Assembly: GCA_036273455.1 (NCBI GenBank)
Contig: DASUHP010000033.1
Span: 1-64,000 of the forward strand
DNA from: CAIYRG01 sp036273455
Lineage (GTDB): Bacteria; Pseudomonadota; Alphaproteobacteria; Micropepsales; Micropepsaceae
Direction: 5' to 3'
Length of the DNA: 64,000 nucleotides
The translations under genes were made by a program, and so were the position numbers. Shown piece by piece: positions 25,756-33,864 of the stretch. Positions within the stretch are counted from its first letter, which is position 1. Every line of letters begins with the position of its first letter. The notes beneath the pieces are model-generated. The model saw nothing but the letters and a program-made list of their open reading frames with translations. It was not told where the DNA came from and searched no databases.

Positions 25756-26751
25756 ATGGCCGGTCGGTTGTGGGCGGCGGTGGTGGCGGCACTGGCTTTT
25801 GCGCCGCCGGCAATGGCGGCCGACTCCCAGATGTTCAGTGGGAAGACGATCACCTATATCGTCGCGACGACTCCCGGCGGCGGCTACGACACCTATGGCC
25901 GATTGATCGCGCGCTACCTGCAGACTCATTTGCCCGGCTCACGCATCGTGGTGAAGAATGTTCCCGGCGCCGGCAATATCATCGGCGCCAACACGATCTA
26001 TGCCTCGCGTCCCGACGGTCTGACCATCGGCATGTTCAACACCGGGCTGATCTATGACCAGCTTATCCACCGCGAAGGCGTGCAGTTCAACCTGACGAAA
26101 TTCAGCTGGCTCGGCAAGGCGGCGGACGACACCCGCGGGCTCCTGATCGCCACCAACTCGCCGTACAAGAATATGGGCGATCTGCTGAAGGCGAAAACGC
26201 CGATCAAATTTGCCGCCTCGGGCATCGGGGCAGCGTCGTATAACGACACGCGGATTCTCGCCGATGCGCTGCATCTGAACGTGCAGATCGTCAATGGATT
26301 CACCGGCAATGAAGCCGAAATGAGCATGTTGCGCGGCGAAGTCGTGGCGCAGGTCGGCACTGTGGATTCGCTGAAGGAATTTGTCGCCCAGGGCCGCGGG
26401 TTCTGGGCGCTGGCGATGTCGGGCGATGCGCGCGCGCTGCCCGGCGTGCCGCGCATGGCGGATTATGTGAAGGACGATCGCGGCAAGAAGCTGCTGGCTC
26501 TGCTTCAGGCGTTGTCGGAGATGGGACGGCTGACGGCGGGCCCGCCAGGAATTCCGGCAAATGTGCTCGCGGTCGAACGCGGCGCGATGACGGAAGTGAT
26601 GCACGACGCAGCCTTTCTGGCCGACGCGAAGAGGCTTGGGCTGCCGATCGATTACGCGCCGGGGGAAGTTGTCGAAGCGAAGATGAAGGCCGCGCTGAAT
26701 CAGCCGCAGGAAACGGTCGATGCGCTGAAAAAAGCGGCCGGTGGGGGATAG
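25756..26751 (+). CDS. Bug-family (TctC-like) periplasmic binding protein
   Basis: 331-residue substrate-binding protein of tripartite tricarboxylate-type transporters. Signal peptide MAGRLWAAVVAALAFAPPAMA, then the family signatures ITYIVATTPGGGYDTYGRLI, SRIVVKNVPGAGNIIGANTI and PDGLTIGMFNTG. It is preceded by a GGGAGG ribosome site. These proteins bind carboxylated compounds in the periplasm. No TctA/TctB permease genes are adjacent, so it is an orphan receptor, as is frequent in Bug families. It closes with a large hairpin shared with the convergent FKBP gene. Confidence 0.88.
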   Translation: MAGRLWAAVVAALAFAPPAMAADSQMFSGKTITYIVATTPGGGYDTYGRLIARYLQTHLPGSRIVVKNVPGAGNIIGANTIYASRPDGLTIGMFNTGLIYDQLIHREGVQFNLTKFSWLGKAADDTRGLLIATNSPYKNMGDLLKAKTPIKFAASGIGAASYNDTRILADALHLNVQIVNGFTGNEAEMSMLRGEVVAQVGTVDSLKEFVAQGRGFWALAMSGDARALPGVPRMADYVKDDRGKKLLALLQALSEMGRLTAGPPGIPANVLAVERGAMTEVMHDAAFLADAKRLGLPIDYAPGEVVEAKMKAALNQPQETVDALKKAAGGG

Positions 26752-26782
26752 TCCCCATCCGTCTCGCGCATTCTGCGCGATC

Positions 26783-26810
26783 CGCCTTCCCCGTAAAAGG
26801 GGAAGGAAAG
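26783..26810. repeat. short intergenic palindrome
   Basis: CCTTCCCC / GGGGAAGG arms around GTAAAA. Another member of the palindrome family scattered through the window's gaps. Confidence 0.55.
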
Positions 26811-26833
26811 ATAGCGGAGCGCGGCTTCAGGGC

Positions 26834-26877
26834 CCCACGCGCGTAAGAAAATCGCGAAGCGATTTTTAGTGCGTGGG
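26834..26877. terminator. long two-part hairpin between convergent genes
   Basis: Outer arms CCCACGC / GCGTGGG and inner arms AAAATCGC / GCGATTTT with a GAA loop, with T-rich right and A-rich left inner flanks. It is placed between the stops of the Bug gene (from the left) and the FKBP gene (from the right), so a bidirectional terminator is the simplest reading. Confidence 0.65.
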
Positions 26878-26891
26878 ATGCCGCCGGCAAA

Positions 26892-27356
26892 TCACGGACT
26901 GGATTTAACCGCGATGAGTTGCATGTCGAAGATCAACGTCTGGTTCGACGGCACAGTGCCGCCACCTTGCGCGCCATAGCCGAGCGCCGCAGGTACGGCG
27001 AGTTCCCACTCGTCGCCTTCCTTCATCAGCGACAGCGCTTCCTGCCACCCGGGGATCAGCTTTGCCACCGGCAGATCATGCGTTTGCCCCGGCTTGGTTT
27101 GATCGAAGACATAGCCGTCAACCAGGCTGCCCTTGTAGGCGACGGTGACGATGTCGTTCGGGCCGGGTGTCTTGCCGGTGCCCTGTTTAATGACGCGGTA
27201 TTGCAACCCGCTCGGCCGGATAACAACGCCCGGCTTCTTCGCGTTGGCGTCGAGATATTCCTGGTTTGCCTGCGGGCTGATGTCGCCGGCGAAAGCGGGA
27301 ATCGAGAAAATCAGAAAAGCGGCAGTGGTGATACAAATCCGTGTACTTCGGCGCAT
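26892..27356 (-). CDS. FKBP-type peptidyl-prolyl cis-trans isomerase, exported
   Basis: 154 residues. Signal peptide (MRRSTRICITTAAFLIFSIPAFA), a short N-terminal linker (QANQEYLDANAKKPGV) as in FkpA/Mip proteins, and one FKBP domain: LQYRVIKQGTGKTPGPNDIV, TVAYKGSLVDGYVFDQT, LIPGWQEALSLMKEGDEWEL, YGAQGGGTVPSNQTLIFDMQL. The active-site pattern (Y, F-D, W, Y, F) is preserved apart from family-level changes, so it should catalyse proline isomerisation in the periplasm as a folding helper. Monocistronic. Confidence 0.92.
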   Translation of the reverse strand: MRRSTRICITTAAFLIFSIPAFAGDISPQANQEYLDANAKKPGVVIRPSGLQYRVIKQGTGKTPGPNDIVTVAYKGSLVDGYVFDQTKPGQTHDLPVAKLIPGWQEALSLMKEGDEWELAVPAALGYGAQGGGTVPSNQTLIFDMQLIAVKSSP

Positions 27357-27387
27357 AGAAACTCACCCTCAGCCGGAGCGCGATTGC

Positions 27388-27482
27388 GCGCTCGCACAAT
27401 CGCAAGCGCGGGCGCGCCGCCTTCTCCCGCCCGCCTTCGTGGCGCGCCATAGCGCCACTTCGGCGCCGCGGCGGCAAGAGGA
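27388..27482. repeat. intergenic palindromic repeat
   Basis: Contains CGCTCGCACAATCGCAAGCG and a GGCGCGCCGCC core shared with the element at 25025-25100, plus further short arms (GGCGCGCC..GGCGC) towards 27470. It lies between the FKBP gene and the DUF72 gene, both leftward. Confidence 0.5.
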
Positions 27483-27516
27483 GAGGTGCATCGCTGTAGC
27501 ACTTCAGGGTTGTTTT

Positions 27517-28257
27517 TCACAGGCGGGAGAGGAGGGCGCCGGCGGCGGCGGGTGCGCGCAGCTTGGCGCCGGCAATGAAATAGATGAAGACATCGCCGCC
27601 TCTCGCCCAGGCTGCGGCGCGCTTCGCCCAACCGTCCAGCGCCGCGTCGGAATACCCCGTCGCGATCTGCTCTTCGCTTCGCATCAGGCGGGCATAGGTG
27701 AAATCACCCGCGGGCTGATCGATGCATGGATATTCCGCCGAATCGGCGAACACGATGGCGCAGCCGTAACGGCGGGCAAGATTGTAGAACTCCTCGCACT
27801 GAAAGCTCGTGTTGCGAGGTTCGAGGGCGTGGCGCAGCGGCACGCGTCCGGCTTTTCGCGGTAAAATTTTCAGGAAAGCTTCGAATTCCTTCGCGTCGAA
27901 TTTTTTCGCCGCCGCAAATTGCCAGTTGATCGGTCCAAGTTTGTCGCGCAACTCCACGATGCCCTGATTGACGAAGCGCTGAATGGAATCGCCGGCATCC
28001 GGGAGGTGCTTTCGATTGGTGCAGTAGCGCGACGCCTTGAGCGAAAACACAAAGCCGTCCGGCGTCTCTTCGCGCCAGCGGGCGAAATTTTCCGGCTTGA
28101 ACGCAGAATAATAGGTGCCGTTGATCTCGGTGGAACTAAGCGCGCGGCTCAGGAATTCAAGTTCGCGTTTTTGCGGCAATCCCGCCGGGTAAAACACACC
28201 GCGCCACGGCGGATAATTCCAGCCGCCAGTGCCGGCGCGGATTGTTCCGTTGCCCAA
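27517..28257 (-). CDS. DUF72 domain protein
   Basis: 246 residues, TIM-barrel-like DUF72 family: N-terminal IRAGTGGWNYPPWRGVFYPAGL, EFLSRALSSTEINGTYYSAF, FVFSLKASRYCTNRKHL and GPINWQFAAAKKF are typical. The frame opens with TTG at 28257, immediately after the TAA of the upstream gene (28258-28260), with no in-frame ATG near. Its translation therefore seems coupled to the upstream gene. No biochemical function is established for the family. Confidence 0.85.
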   Translation of the reverse strand: MGNGTIRAGTGGWNYPPWRGVFYPAGLPQKRELEFLSRALSSTEINGTYYSAFKPENFARWREETPDGFVFSLKASRYCTNRKHLPDAGDSIQRFVNQGIVELRDKLGPINWQFAAAKKFDAKEFEAFLKILPRKAGRVPLRHALEPRNTSFQCEEFYNLARRYGCAIVFADSAEYPCIDQPAGDFTYARLMRSEEQIATGYSDAALDGWAKRAAAWARGGDVFIYFIAGAKLRAPAAAGALLSRL

Positions 28258-28968
28258 TTATTGCGGTTGCGGTGGCGGTGGCGGCAGCACCGAGGCAGGG
28301 ACCGCCTGCCAATTGGATTTGCAGTCGCGAATATAGGGATAATACCCCATCGGGTCCTGACAATAATACCAGACCTGCGGGCCGGCTGCGCCGGCACTGC
28401 CGTCGGGCGATGGCGGCAGATAATCCGTCTGCGGCGGAAGGGAATAGCCCGCGGCCGGCGGAAAGCCGTAGATGTCATCGATATAAGGCGTGGCGGTGTC
28501 GGGGAAGAAATAGGGATATTCGAACCCGTCGTAATAGGGCAGACCGAGCAGGTTTGGCAGCGGAACGAAGCCGGTAACGCCTCCATATAGGCCGCCACGG
28601 AACCGGCGCTCGCCGAACTCTCCAAATCGTCCTTCACGGCCTTCGAAACGGCCAATGCCGGTTCCGAAGCGGCCGGCACCTCCGCCGAAGCGACGCTCAC
28701 CTGCTCCGAAACGCCCGATACTTCCGGCGAAGCGACCGGGCAGTCCACGGCCAGAGAGACCGGCGCCTGGAAGACCTGGCCGGACAAAACCGCCGCGCGG
28801 CCCTGTGCCCAACGCTGAGCCACGCACACCCGGGCCAGCGCCACGCATGCCGCCGCCGCCGCCGCCGCGTGCGCCGGACTGAACCGTGGCGGTTGCAGCG
28901 AAAACCTGCGATTGCGTGACGAGGGCGCATGCCAACATCGCCACGAGGCCCAATGCCCAGCGTCTCAT
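28258..28968 (-). CDS. secreted Gly/Phe/Arg-rich protein with WYYC...GYYPYI motif
   Basis: 236 residues. Signal peptide (LGLVAMLACALVTQSQVFA), then a long low-complexity region of Gly/Arg/Phe repeats (GRFGAGERRFGGGAGRFGTG and similar), then a Pro/Tyr-rich part, and a C-terminal cysteine module (WYYCQDPMGYYPYIRDCKSNW...VPASV) like that at 15650-16003. It ends in a Pro tail (PPPPPQPQ). It is probably an exported envelope protein; the Gly-Arg repeats could bind polyanions, but this is inference. It directly abuts the DUF72 gene. Confidence 0.78.
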   Translation of the reverse strand: MRRWALGLVAMLACALVTQSQVFAATATVQSGARGGGGGGMRGAGPGVRGSALGTGPRGGFVRPGLPGAGLSGRGLPGRFAGSIGRFGAGERRFGGGAGRFGTGIGRFEGREGRFGEFGERRFRGGLYGGVTGFVPLPNLLGLPYYDGFEYPYFFPDTATPYIDDIYGFPPAAGYSLPPQTDYLPPSPDGSAGAAGPQVWYYCQDPMGYYPYIRDCKSNWQAVPASVLPPPPPQPQ

Positions 28969-29060
28969 TGTGGAGCGCTCCGACAGATTGCAGAGGCATC
29001 ATACTACCGCATTGGCGATATGGACAAATTTTCAGAAATGGACCGGCGCGTCTTGTCGAC

Positions 29061-29215
29061 TGTCATCCTCAGCGAGCCACAGCGAAGCTGCGGTGAGGGA
29101 AGAGGATCATTCATCAGGCGCGCGTCTGCGCGCCAAAAGTGCATTTCTTTGCGCCGCAGACGCGGCGCGGATGGGTTCCCTTCCCCTCGCGCTTCGCGCT
29201 CGGCCGGGAATGACA
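29061..29215. repeat. intergenic palindromic repeat (TGTCATCC...GAATGACA type)
   Basis: Begins TGTCATCCTCAGCGAGCCAC and ends GGGAATGACA, with internal complementary arms (CACAGCGAAGCTGCGGTG; GCGCGTCTGCGCGC; CGCGCTTCGCGCTCG). It is a longer relative of the element at 18521-18575. It fills the gap between the Gly-rich protein gene and the Rieske beta-subunit gene. Confidence 0.6.
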
Positions 29216-29220
29216 CATTG

Positions 29221-29706
29221 TTAGAGGATGAAGCTGAGGGAGCCGAGCGAACCGAGTTCATGAGCGTCAATGAACACACGGCGCTCATGGATTTTCAGGC
29301 CGGTATCTGCGCGCTTCACAATGTACCGGTAGCCGCCGGTATATTGGCGGATGCGCTCATAACGGCGGTAGCGGTGGCAGACAAAATTGGCGGCGACCGT
29401 GATCAGATCGCCTTCGACCGCGAGGATGCGGACATTGCCGATCAGGCGCCGGGTGCGCGAATGGGGATATTCGGCGTGACAGTCCGGGCTCATCAGCCGC
29501 TTCACGCGCTCGCGGATGCGCACGATGTCATCGGCGAGGATGAACAGCGTCTTGTGATGATCGCCTTCGGGATGATCGTTGGGCGGCACATAATAGGAGG
29601 CATCATCCGTGAGCAGATCGAGCCATTCCTCGAGCCGCCATTCGTCGAGCAGCGCCGCTTCGCGGTAGAGCAGATCCTCGACTTCGCTGCGTGTCACCTC
29701 CGGCAT
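29221..29706 (-). CDS. ring-hydroxylating dioxygenase beta subunit
   Basis: 161 residues, NTF2/SnoaL-like fold: VEDLLYREAALLDEWRLEEW, LLTDDASYYVPPNDH, a TRRLIGNVRIL strand, and VAANFVCHRYRRYERIRQYTGGY. This is the small structural subunit of a three-component aromatic-ring oxygenase. Its ATG (29704-29706) shares one base with the alpha-subunit stop, so the two are translationally coupled. The same frame stays open far upstream, but that is the shadow of the alpha gene. The C-terminus LGSLGSLSFIL lies next to the palindromic repeat. Confidence 0.9.
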   Translation of the reverse strand: MPEVTRSEVEDLLYREAALLDEWRLEEWLDLLTDDASYYVPPNDHPEGDHHKTLFILADDIVRIRERVKRLMSPDCHAEYPHSRTRRLIGNVRILAVEGDLITVAANFVCHRYRRYERIRQYTGGYRYIVKRADTGLKIHERRVFIDAHELGSLGSLSFIL

Positions 29707-30977
29707 CACGCGACGTCCATCATCTGATTCCAGCGGCGCCAGAAAATCCGCAAATGGTGCTCGTCGCTGTTGAGCTGCTCGTCCTCGCGCCCCATGCCGC
29801 GCGACATTTCGGTCCAGCGGTCGTCCTGCCAGTTGGCGAGCCCTTGCTGCACCAGTTCGAGTGCCTCGACATCGTCCGGAGTGGCAAATCCGCCGGGCCC
29901 GTAGAAGGTGAGAAACGCATCGAGGCGGCGCGCGCGCGCGGCTTCGCTTTCCTCCACGGGCCCCAGCGCCCAGGCGGTGACATGCATCTTCGCCGGGCCA
30001 TCGGGAAAGAACGTCCGTACCGTGACGGATGACCCGTCGTTGATGACGAGATTGGGGAAGATGATCAGGTTGCGGTTGGTGTCGGCAACCCGGCGCGCGC
30101 GTTCGGGGCCGAGCCGCTCGACCAGTTCGCGGCGGATCTCCGCCATTTCCGGCTTCGCCTCTTCGCCATAGATCGGTATCCAGGCGGCGACCGGGCGGCC
30201 GCGGAAGTTGATATTGTCGGTCGTGAAATGGCCGTTGCCGAGATCGATCGCAAGGCCCTTGGTCGGCAGCACGCGGCCCTCCGAGGGCCGCTCGATCTTC
30301 ACGCCGGAATTGGCCATGTAGTTCAGCCAGGTCGCATGCGTGCTCGGCAGATGATAGTCGTCGACGCTGTTCTCGACCATCAGCTTCCAATTGGCCGCAA
30401 CATCATATTCCTGCGTGCCGGCGACGATCTCCATCTCGCCCGACGGCGATTGATCGAGCACGAGATCGATATAATCGCGCGCGCGGCCGAGATAATCGCG
30501 CAGGTCCGGCGCGTTCGCGTCGAGGTTGAGAAACCAGAAGTCGCGATAGGATTCGAACCGCGCCGGGGTCTTCAGCCCAAGGGTTTTGGTGTCGAATTCG
30601 CCCTTATAGGCTTCGGCGCCCGGCACGATGCCGAGCACACCATCATTGCGGTAGGCCCAGCCGTGATAGACGCAGCGGAAGCTGCGCCGGGAGCCCTCGC
30701 GCTCGGTACATACAATGGCGCCGCGATGCCGGCAGGTATTCAGGAAACAATGGATGTCGCCGCGCGCATCGCGGTTGAAGATCACCGGCCGGCCGGCGAC
30801 TTTGCGGGTCACGAAATCATTCGGCTTCTTCAGCTCGGACGAATGGCCGGCATAAATCCAGCATTTCGCGAAGATTTTCGCCATTTCCTCCTGCAACACG
30901 GCAGAAGAAACCAGCGCTTCGCGGTCGAGCAGGAACCGCTTTCGCTCCGTGTCGTCGATGATGTAGCTGCGCGGCAT
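29706..30977 (-). CDS. Rieske ring-hydroxylating oxygenase alpha subunit
   Basis: 423-residue catalytic subunit. Rieske [2Fe-2S] ligands: C82-x-H84 in NTCRHRGAIV and C102-x2-H105 in CVYHGWAYR. Mononuclear iron site: ENSVDDYHLPSTH, with H209 and H214 as ligands and D206/D207 as bridging and ligand-linked acids. It would use O2 and electrons from a reductase to hydroxylate an aromatic ring; ferredoxin and reductase genes are not adjacent. Typical relatives act on benzoate, salicylate, anthranilate or phthalate-like acids. It is transcribed divergently from a bicupin gene. Electron partners and exact substrate remain open. Confidence 0.93.
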   Translation of the reverse strand: MPRSYIIDDTERKRFLLDREALVSSAVLQEEMAKIFAKCWIYAGHSSELKKPNDFVTRKVAGRPVIFNRDARGDIHCFLNTCRHRGAIVCTEREGSRRSFRCVYHGWAYRNDGVLGIVPGAEAYKGEFDTKTLGLKTPARFESYRDFWFLNLDANAPDLRDYLGRARDYIDLVLDQSPSGEMEIVAGTQEYDVAANWKLMVENSVDDYHLPSTHATWLNYMANSGVKIERPSEGRVLPTKGLAIDLGNGHFTTDNINFRGRPVAAWIPIYGEEAKPEMAEIRRELVERLGPERARRVADTNRNLIIFPNLVINDGSSVTVRTFFPDGPAKMHVTAWALGPVEESEAARARRLDAFLTFYGPGGFATPDDVEALELVQQGLANWQDDRWTEMSRGMGREDEQLNSDEHHLRIFWRRWNQMMDVA

Positions 30978-31011
30978 TTTCGTCCTGAACAGTAGCGCCT
31001 TCCCTTAGCCG

Positions 31012-32280
31012 ATGTTATGGCGGTCGCCAAATGTAATGGGCGAACCTCGCATGCACGACACCGTCAATGACACGCATTGGCACGAACCCAAAGCCGGGCA
31101 AAATGCCGGATTTGGCGATTTCCGCCGCCCGAAGCTGCCTTATGACCGGTTCATGGAGGAGGAAGGCGTTCCGGTTTACCGCGGCATAGGTTTTGCCCGC
31201 ATACACGACCTGCCAATGCAGGCATGGGCGCGCCTCGGCGGACGCGGCAGTTACATCCAGCTCTATGGCACGGAAGGACTGTGGGGGATGTATGTCGTCG
31301 AGATTGCGCCGCGCGCCGCGCTGAATCCCGAACGGCATTTGTACGAAAAGATCGTGCTCGTCGCGGAGGGGCGCGGCTCGACCGAAGTCTGGCAGGACGG
31401 CGACAGCAGGCGCCACGTGTTCGAATGGCAGAAGGGATCGCTGTTCACGATACCGTTGAATGCGCAGCACCGGGTGGTGAATGCATCCAGCGCTCCGGCC
31501 CTGCTGTTATGCGGGACTTCGGCGCCGAATATCATCAATCTGCTCGACGACACGAATTTCATATTCAATTCCGAATATCATTTCCGAACGCGCTTTTCCG
31601 GCGCCGAGGATTTCTTCAAACCGCGCGATGACGTGGAGCCCGATCCGGTGCGGGGACTCGCCATGCGCCGCAGCAATCTGATTCCCGATATCATCAATAC
31701 GGAATTGCCGCTGGATAATCGGCGTTCACCGGGCTACCGCCGCATTGAGCCAATGATGGCCGGCAACCGGTTCTACCAGTTCATCGGACAATACGAGACC
31801 GGGCGCTATTCCAAGGCGCATAAGCACCATTCGACGGCGGTGCTGATCTGTTTGAAGGGCCGCGGCTACACCTATACGTGGCACGAAACGCTCGGCCCGA
31901 CACCGTGGCAAGACGGCCGCGCCGACAAGGTTCTACGCCAGGACTATGAATATGGCGGGATCGTCAGCGCGGCCCCAATGAGCGGCGACTGGTTTCACCA
32001 GCATTTTGGCATCGCGAAAGACGGATTGCGCGTGCTGGCATGGCATGGGCCGAACAACCATCCCGCGCTCAAAGCCGGGCGTCCGGGCGAAGCGCTGAAA
32101 GACATCTGGGCGGTCGATCTCGACAAGGGCGGCGCGGCGATTCCCTACCACCTCGAAGACCCGGCCCTCAGGCGCGAATATGAGGAGACGCTCAAGCGCG
32201 CGGGGCTGGCCTCGCGCATGGAGGCGCGCTTTTATCAATCCGGTGGCACCGAGGCGGCGGACAAGATCGGCGGATTTTAA
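31012..32280 (+). CDS. two-domain cupin protein
   Basis: 422 residues with two cupin folds. N-terminal domain: ERHLYEKIVLVAEGRGSTEV then HVFEWQKGSLFTIPLNAQH. C-terminal domain: GRYSKAHKHHSTAVLICLKG, GYTYTWHETLG, then GDWFHQHFGI. The HKHHS and HQH residues could bind a metal in the second domain, while the first looks poorer in ligands. It resembles gentisate/salicylate-type bicupins only in fold, so oxygenase activity is unproven. It is divergent from the Rieske genes with a gap of ~35 bp. The start is uncertain: ATG at 31012, 31036 or 31051, none with a strong ribosome site. Confidence 0.75.
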   Translation: MLWRSPNVMGEPRMHDTVNDTHWHEPKAGQNAGFGDFRRPKLPYDRFMEEEGVPVYRGIGFARIHDLPMQAWARLGGRGSYIQLYGTEGLWGMYVVEIAPRAALNPERHLYEKIVLVAEGRGSTEVWQDGDSRRHVFEWQKGSLFTIPLNAQHRVVNASSAPALLLCGTSAPNIINLLDDTNFIFNSEYHFRTRFSGAEDFFKPRDDVEPDPVRGLAMRRSNLIPDIINTELPLDNRRSPGYRRIEPMMAGNRFYQFIGQYETGRYSKAHKHHSTAVLICLKGRGYTYTWHETLGPTPWQDGRADKVLRQDYEYGGIVSAAPMSGDWFHQHFGIAKDGLRVLAWHGPNNHPALKAGRPGEALKDIWAVDLDKGGAAIPYHLEDPALRREYEETLKRAGLASRMEARFYQSGGTEAADKIGGF

Positions 32281-32399
32281 TGCCCGGAGAATGGGACTCA
32301 ACTCCACATTTCAGGTGCTTTGGGGAGACGACTGTCCACGCTTCACGCGAGGCACTCGCGGCGGCAAAGAGAAGCAAATCTGAACTAATGGAGATCGAT

Positions 32400-32743
32400 T
32401 CAGGCGATCTGCAACAAGCGGTCAACCGCAGCTTTCAGCGGCGGCAAATCACGGCTGACGGTATCCCAGAGAATGTCGTCATCGAGCGCGTCATATCCAT
32501 GGCGTAACCAGTTGCCCATATCAGCGACGCTCCGCCACGGTATGCCCTCCTCACGCGATTTGATTTCGTCTGGCAGATGACGGCTCGCCTCGCAGATTAC
32601 CGCTAAATTATAAATCACTGCATCGTGCAGCATGGCGTCGCTGCCGAACGAGCGGCGTTCTTTCCGGCCAGAAAACCCTCAATTTTTGAAATTGCGAATT
32701 GAATATCGAGCAGACGCTCGCGTGCTGAACGGGGAACAGGCAT
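32400..32743 (-). pseudogene. hepT: hepT (HEPN/DUF86 toxin), frameshifted
   Basis: DUF86 HEPN ribonuclease-like toxin split between two frames. ATG at 32743 starts MPVPRSARERLLDIQFAISK then IEGFLAGK. After ~32665 the family sequence continues one base out of frame as ERRSFGSDAMLHDAVIYNLA and on to DRLLQIA at 32400. One missing base around GGAAAGAACGCC restores a 114-residue protein, the family's usual size. The catalytic R-x4-H-x-Y motif reads GNWLRHGY, with Gly where the Arg belongs, so even the repaired protein should be inactive. The start abuts the mntA stop (TGAATG). Confidence 0.85.
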
Positions 32744-33040
32744 TCAGAACACAGAAATCACGTCGCGCTCGATGGAAGCGCGATAGGAGGGACGGAGCGA
32801 CTTGCGAATGGCGACATCAACGCGCGTTCCCAGGAGTTCGCTGATGGAGAACTTGATATCCGACAGATCGAGCAAAGTGATGTGGCGTCCGTTCTCCAGC
32901 TCGATCAGAACGTCCACGTCGCTGCCTGGATTCGCCTGGCCACGCGCCGTCGAGCCAAATAGTCCGAGTGAACGGACGCCCCTGGCTCTTAATTGGGATT
33001 CGCATTTCTTCAGGCGGGCGATGACTTCGTCACTTTCCAT
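32744..33040 (-). CDS. mntA: MNT-type nucleotidyltransferase antitoxin
   Basis: 98-residue minimal nucleotidyltransferase. The active-site pattern G-S-x10-D-x-D is intact: GLFGSTARGQANPGSDVDVL with Gly29-Ser30, Asp41 and Asp43. The C-terminal half (FSISELLGTRVDVAIRKSLR) fits MntA. In HepT/MntA modules this enzyme AMPylates the HEPN toxin near its active site and so neutralises it. It directly precedes hepT in the normal order, but here hepT is broken, so this antitoxin has no working target in cis. Confidence 0.9.
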   Translation of the reverse strand: MESDEVIARLKKCESQLRARGVRSLGLFGSTARGQANPGSDVDVLIELENGRHITLLDLSDIKFSISELLGTRVDVAIRKSLRPSYRASIERDVISVF

Positions 33041-33093
33041 ACGTCCGAATTTAGCACAAATCTGCCCGGCTGTTCGGAAATCAGGATGCTCGT

Positions 33094-33651
33094 TTACTGG
33101 GCTGAGGCGCGGGCAGGCTCGGTTTCGGTGACGAGTTCGTCGAACAGGCTGCGATAATGGATCATTGCCTGGCGCAGTTCTTCAGTACCCGCTTCGCCGC
33201 GTTCGTGACGTAATGCGATCGCATGCCCGGCGCGGTAATGCTGCACGACAAGCGGATGATCGACTGAGAGATCGGCGGCGCGCTGTTCGAAATCAGTCAC
33301 CGGGTAACCGCGGGCGGCCATGACTTCGCCGAGCAAAGCATCCGCGCGGTGCACCGCCTTGCGCGGGTCGTCGACAAATTCGGCCTGGATACCCTGCCAG
33401 TTTGTAATGGCGCGCATCTTCTCTTCACGTGTCAGCGGCCGGATATTGAATTTGGCAACCCGTTGTTCGCGCGCGGCAAGTTGTGATTCTGCCCGGGCGC
33501 GGCTGCCGCGTTCAACCACCGTCTGGCCATATTCCGGGCCGAAGCGCCGGCGCAGGTGCCGGCTGCGCCATTCCTTCCACACGACGTAGACGGCGAAGGC
33601 CAGCACAACGACGATAAGGGCAATAATCAGGCCGATCGCGAGCGGAGTCAT
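33094..33651 (-). CDS. membrane-anchored protein, unknown
   Basis: 185 residues. ATG at 33651 begins a clear membrane anchor (MTPLAIGLIIALIVVVLAFAVYVVW), followed by a basic patch (RSRHLRRRFG) and a charged helical cytoplasmic domain (YGQTVVERGSRARAESQLAAREQRV...). GGGAAA lies upstream. The frame continues to 33843 but the added residues look non-coding. The domain, with EKMRAITNWQGIQAEFVDDP and ADLSVDHPLVVQHYRAGHAI, is found in many proteobacterial small membrane proteins; I know no function. It is flanked by the mntA gene and an MFS gene on the same strand. Confidence 0.7.
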   Translation of the reverse strand: MTPLAIGLIIALIVVVLAFAVYVVWKEWRSRHLRRRFGPEYGQTVVERGSRARAESQLAAREQRVAKFNIRPLTREEKMRAITNWQGIQAEFVDDPRKAVHRADALLGEVMAARGYPVTDFEQRAADLSVDHPLVVQHYRAGHAIALRHERGEAGTEELRQAMIHYRSLFDELVTETEPARASAQ

Positions 33652-33864
33652 GAGGTTTCCCGGGCGTGAGTTCCTTGAGCCGCGTGGGATTAACGGCGCG
33701 GTGTCATGCAGCCTAAACGGATTACGTGGAACCGGGTTTCCGGAACCCGCGCGATTGCCGGTTCGCAATCCGTGATATTCCGGAGACGCCCACAAGGTTC
33801 TGAACTGCAAGAACCGTCGTAACGCTGCACAATCCAGATGCAAACCTTCCTCCAGGGGGAAGAT

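Noticed and set aside
29707..30390. Upstream extension of the dioxygenase beta subunit to 389 residues
   Set aside because: The extension lies entirely inside the alpha-subunit gene in another phase and looks non-coding. The ATG at 29706 abutting the alpha stop is the real start.
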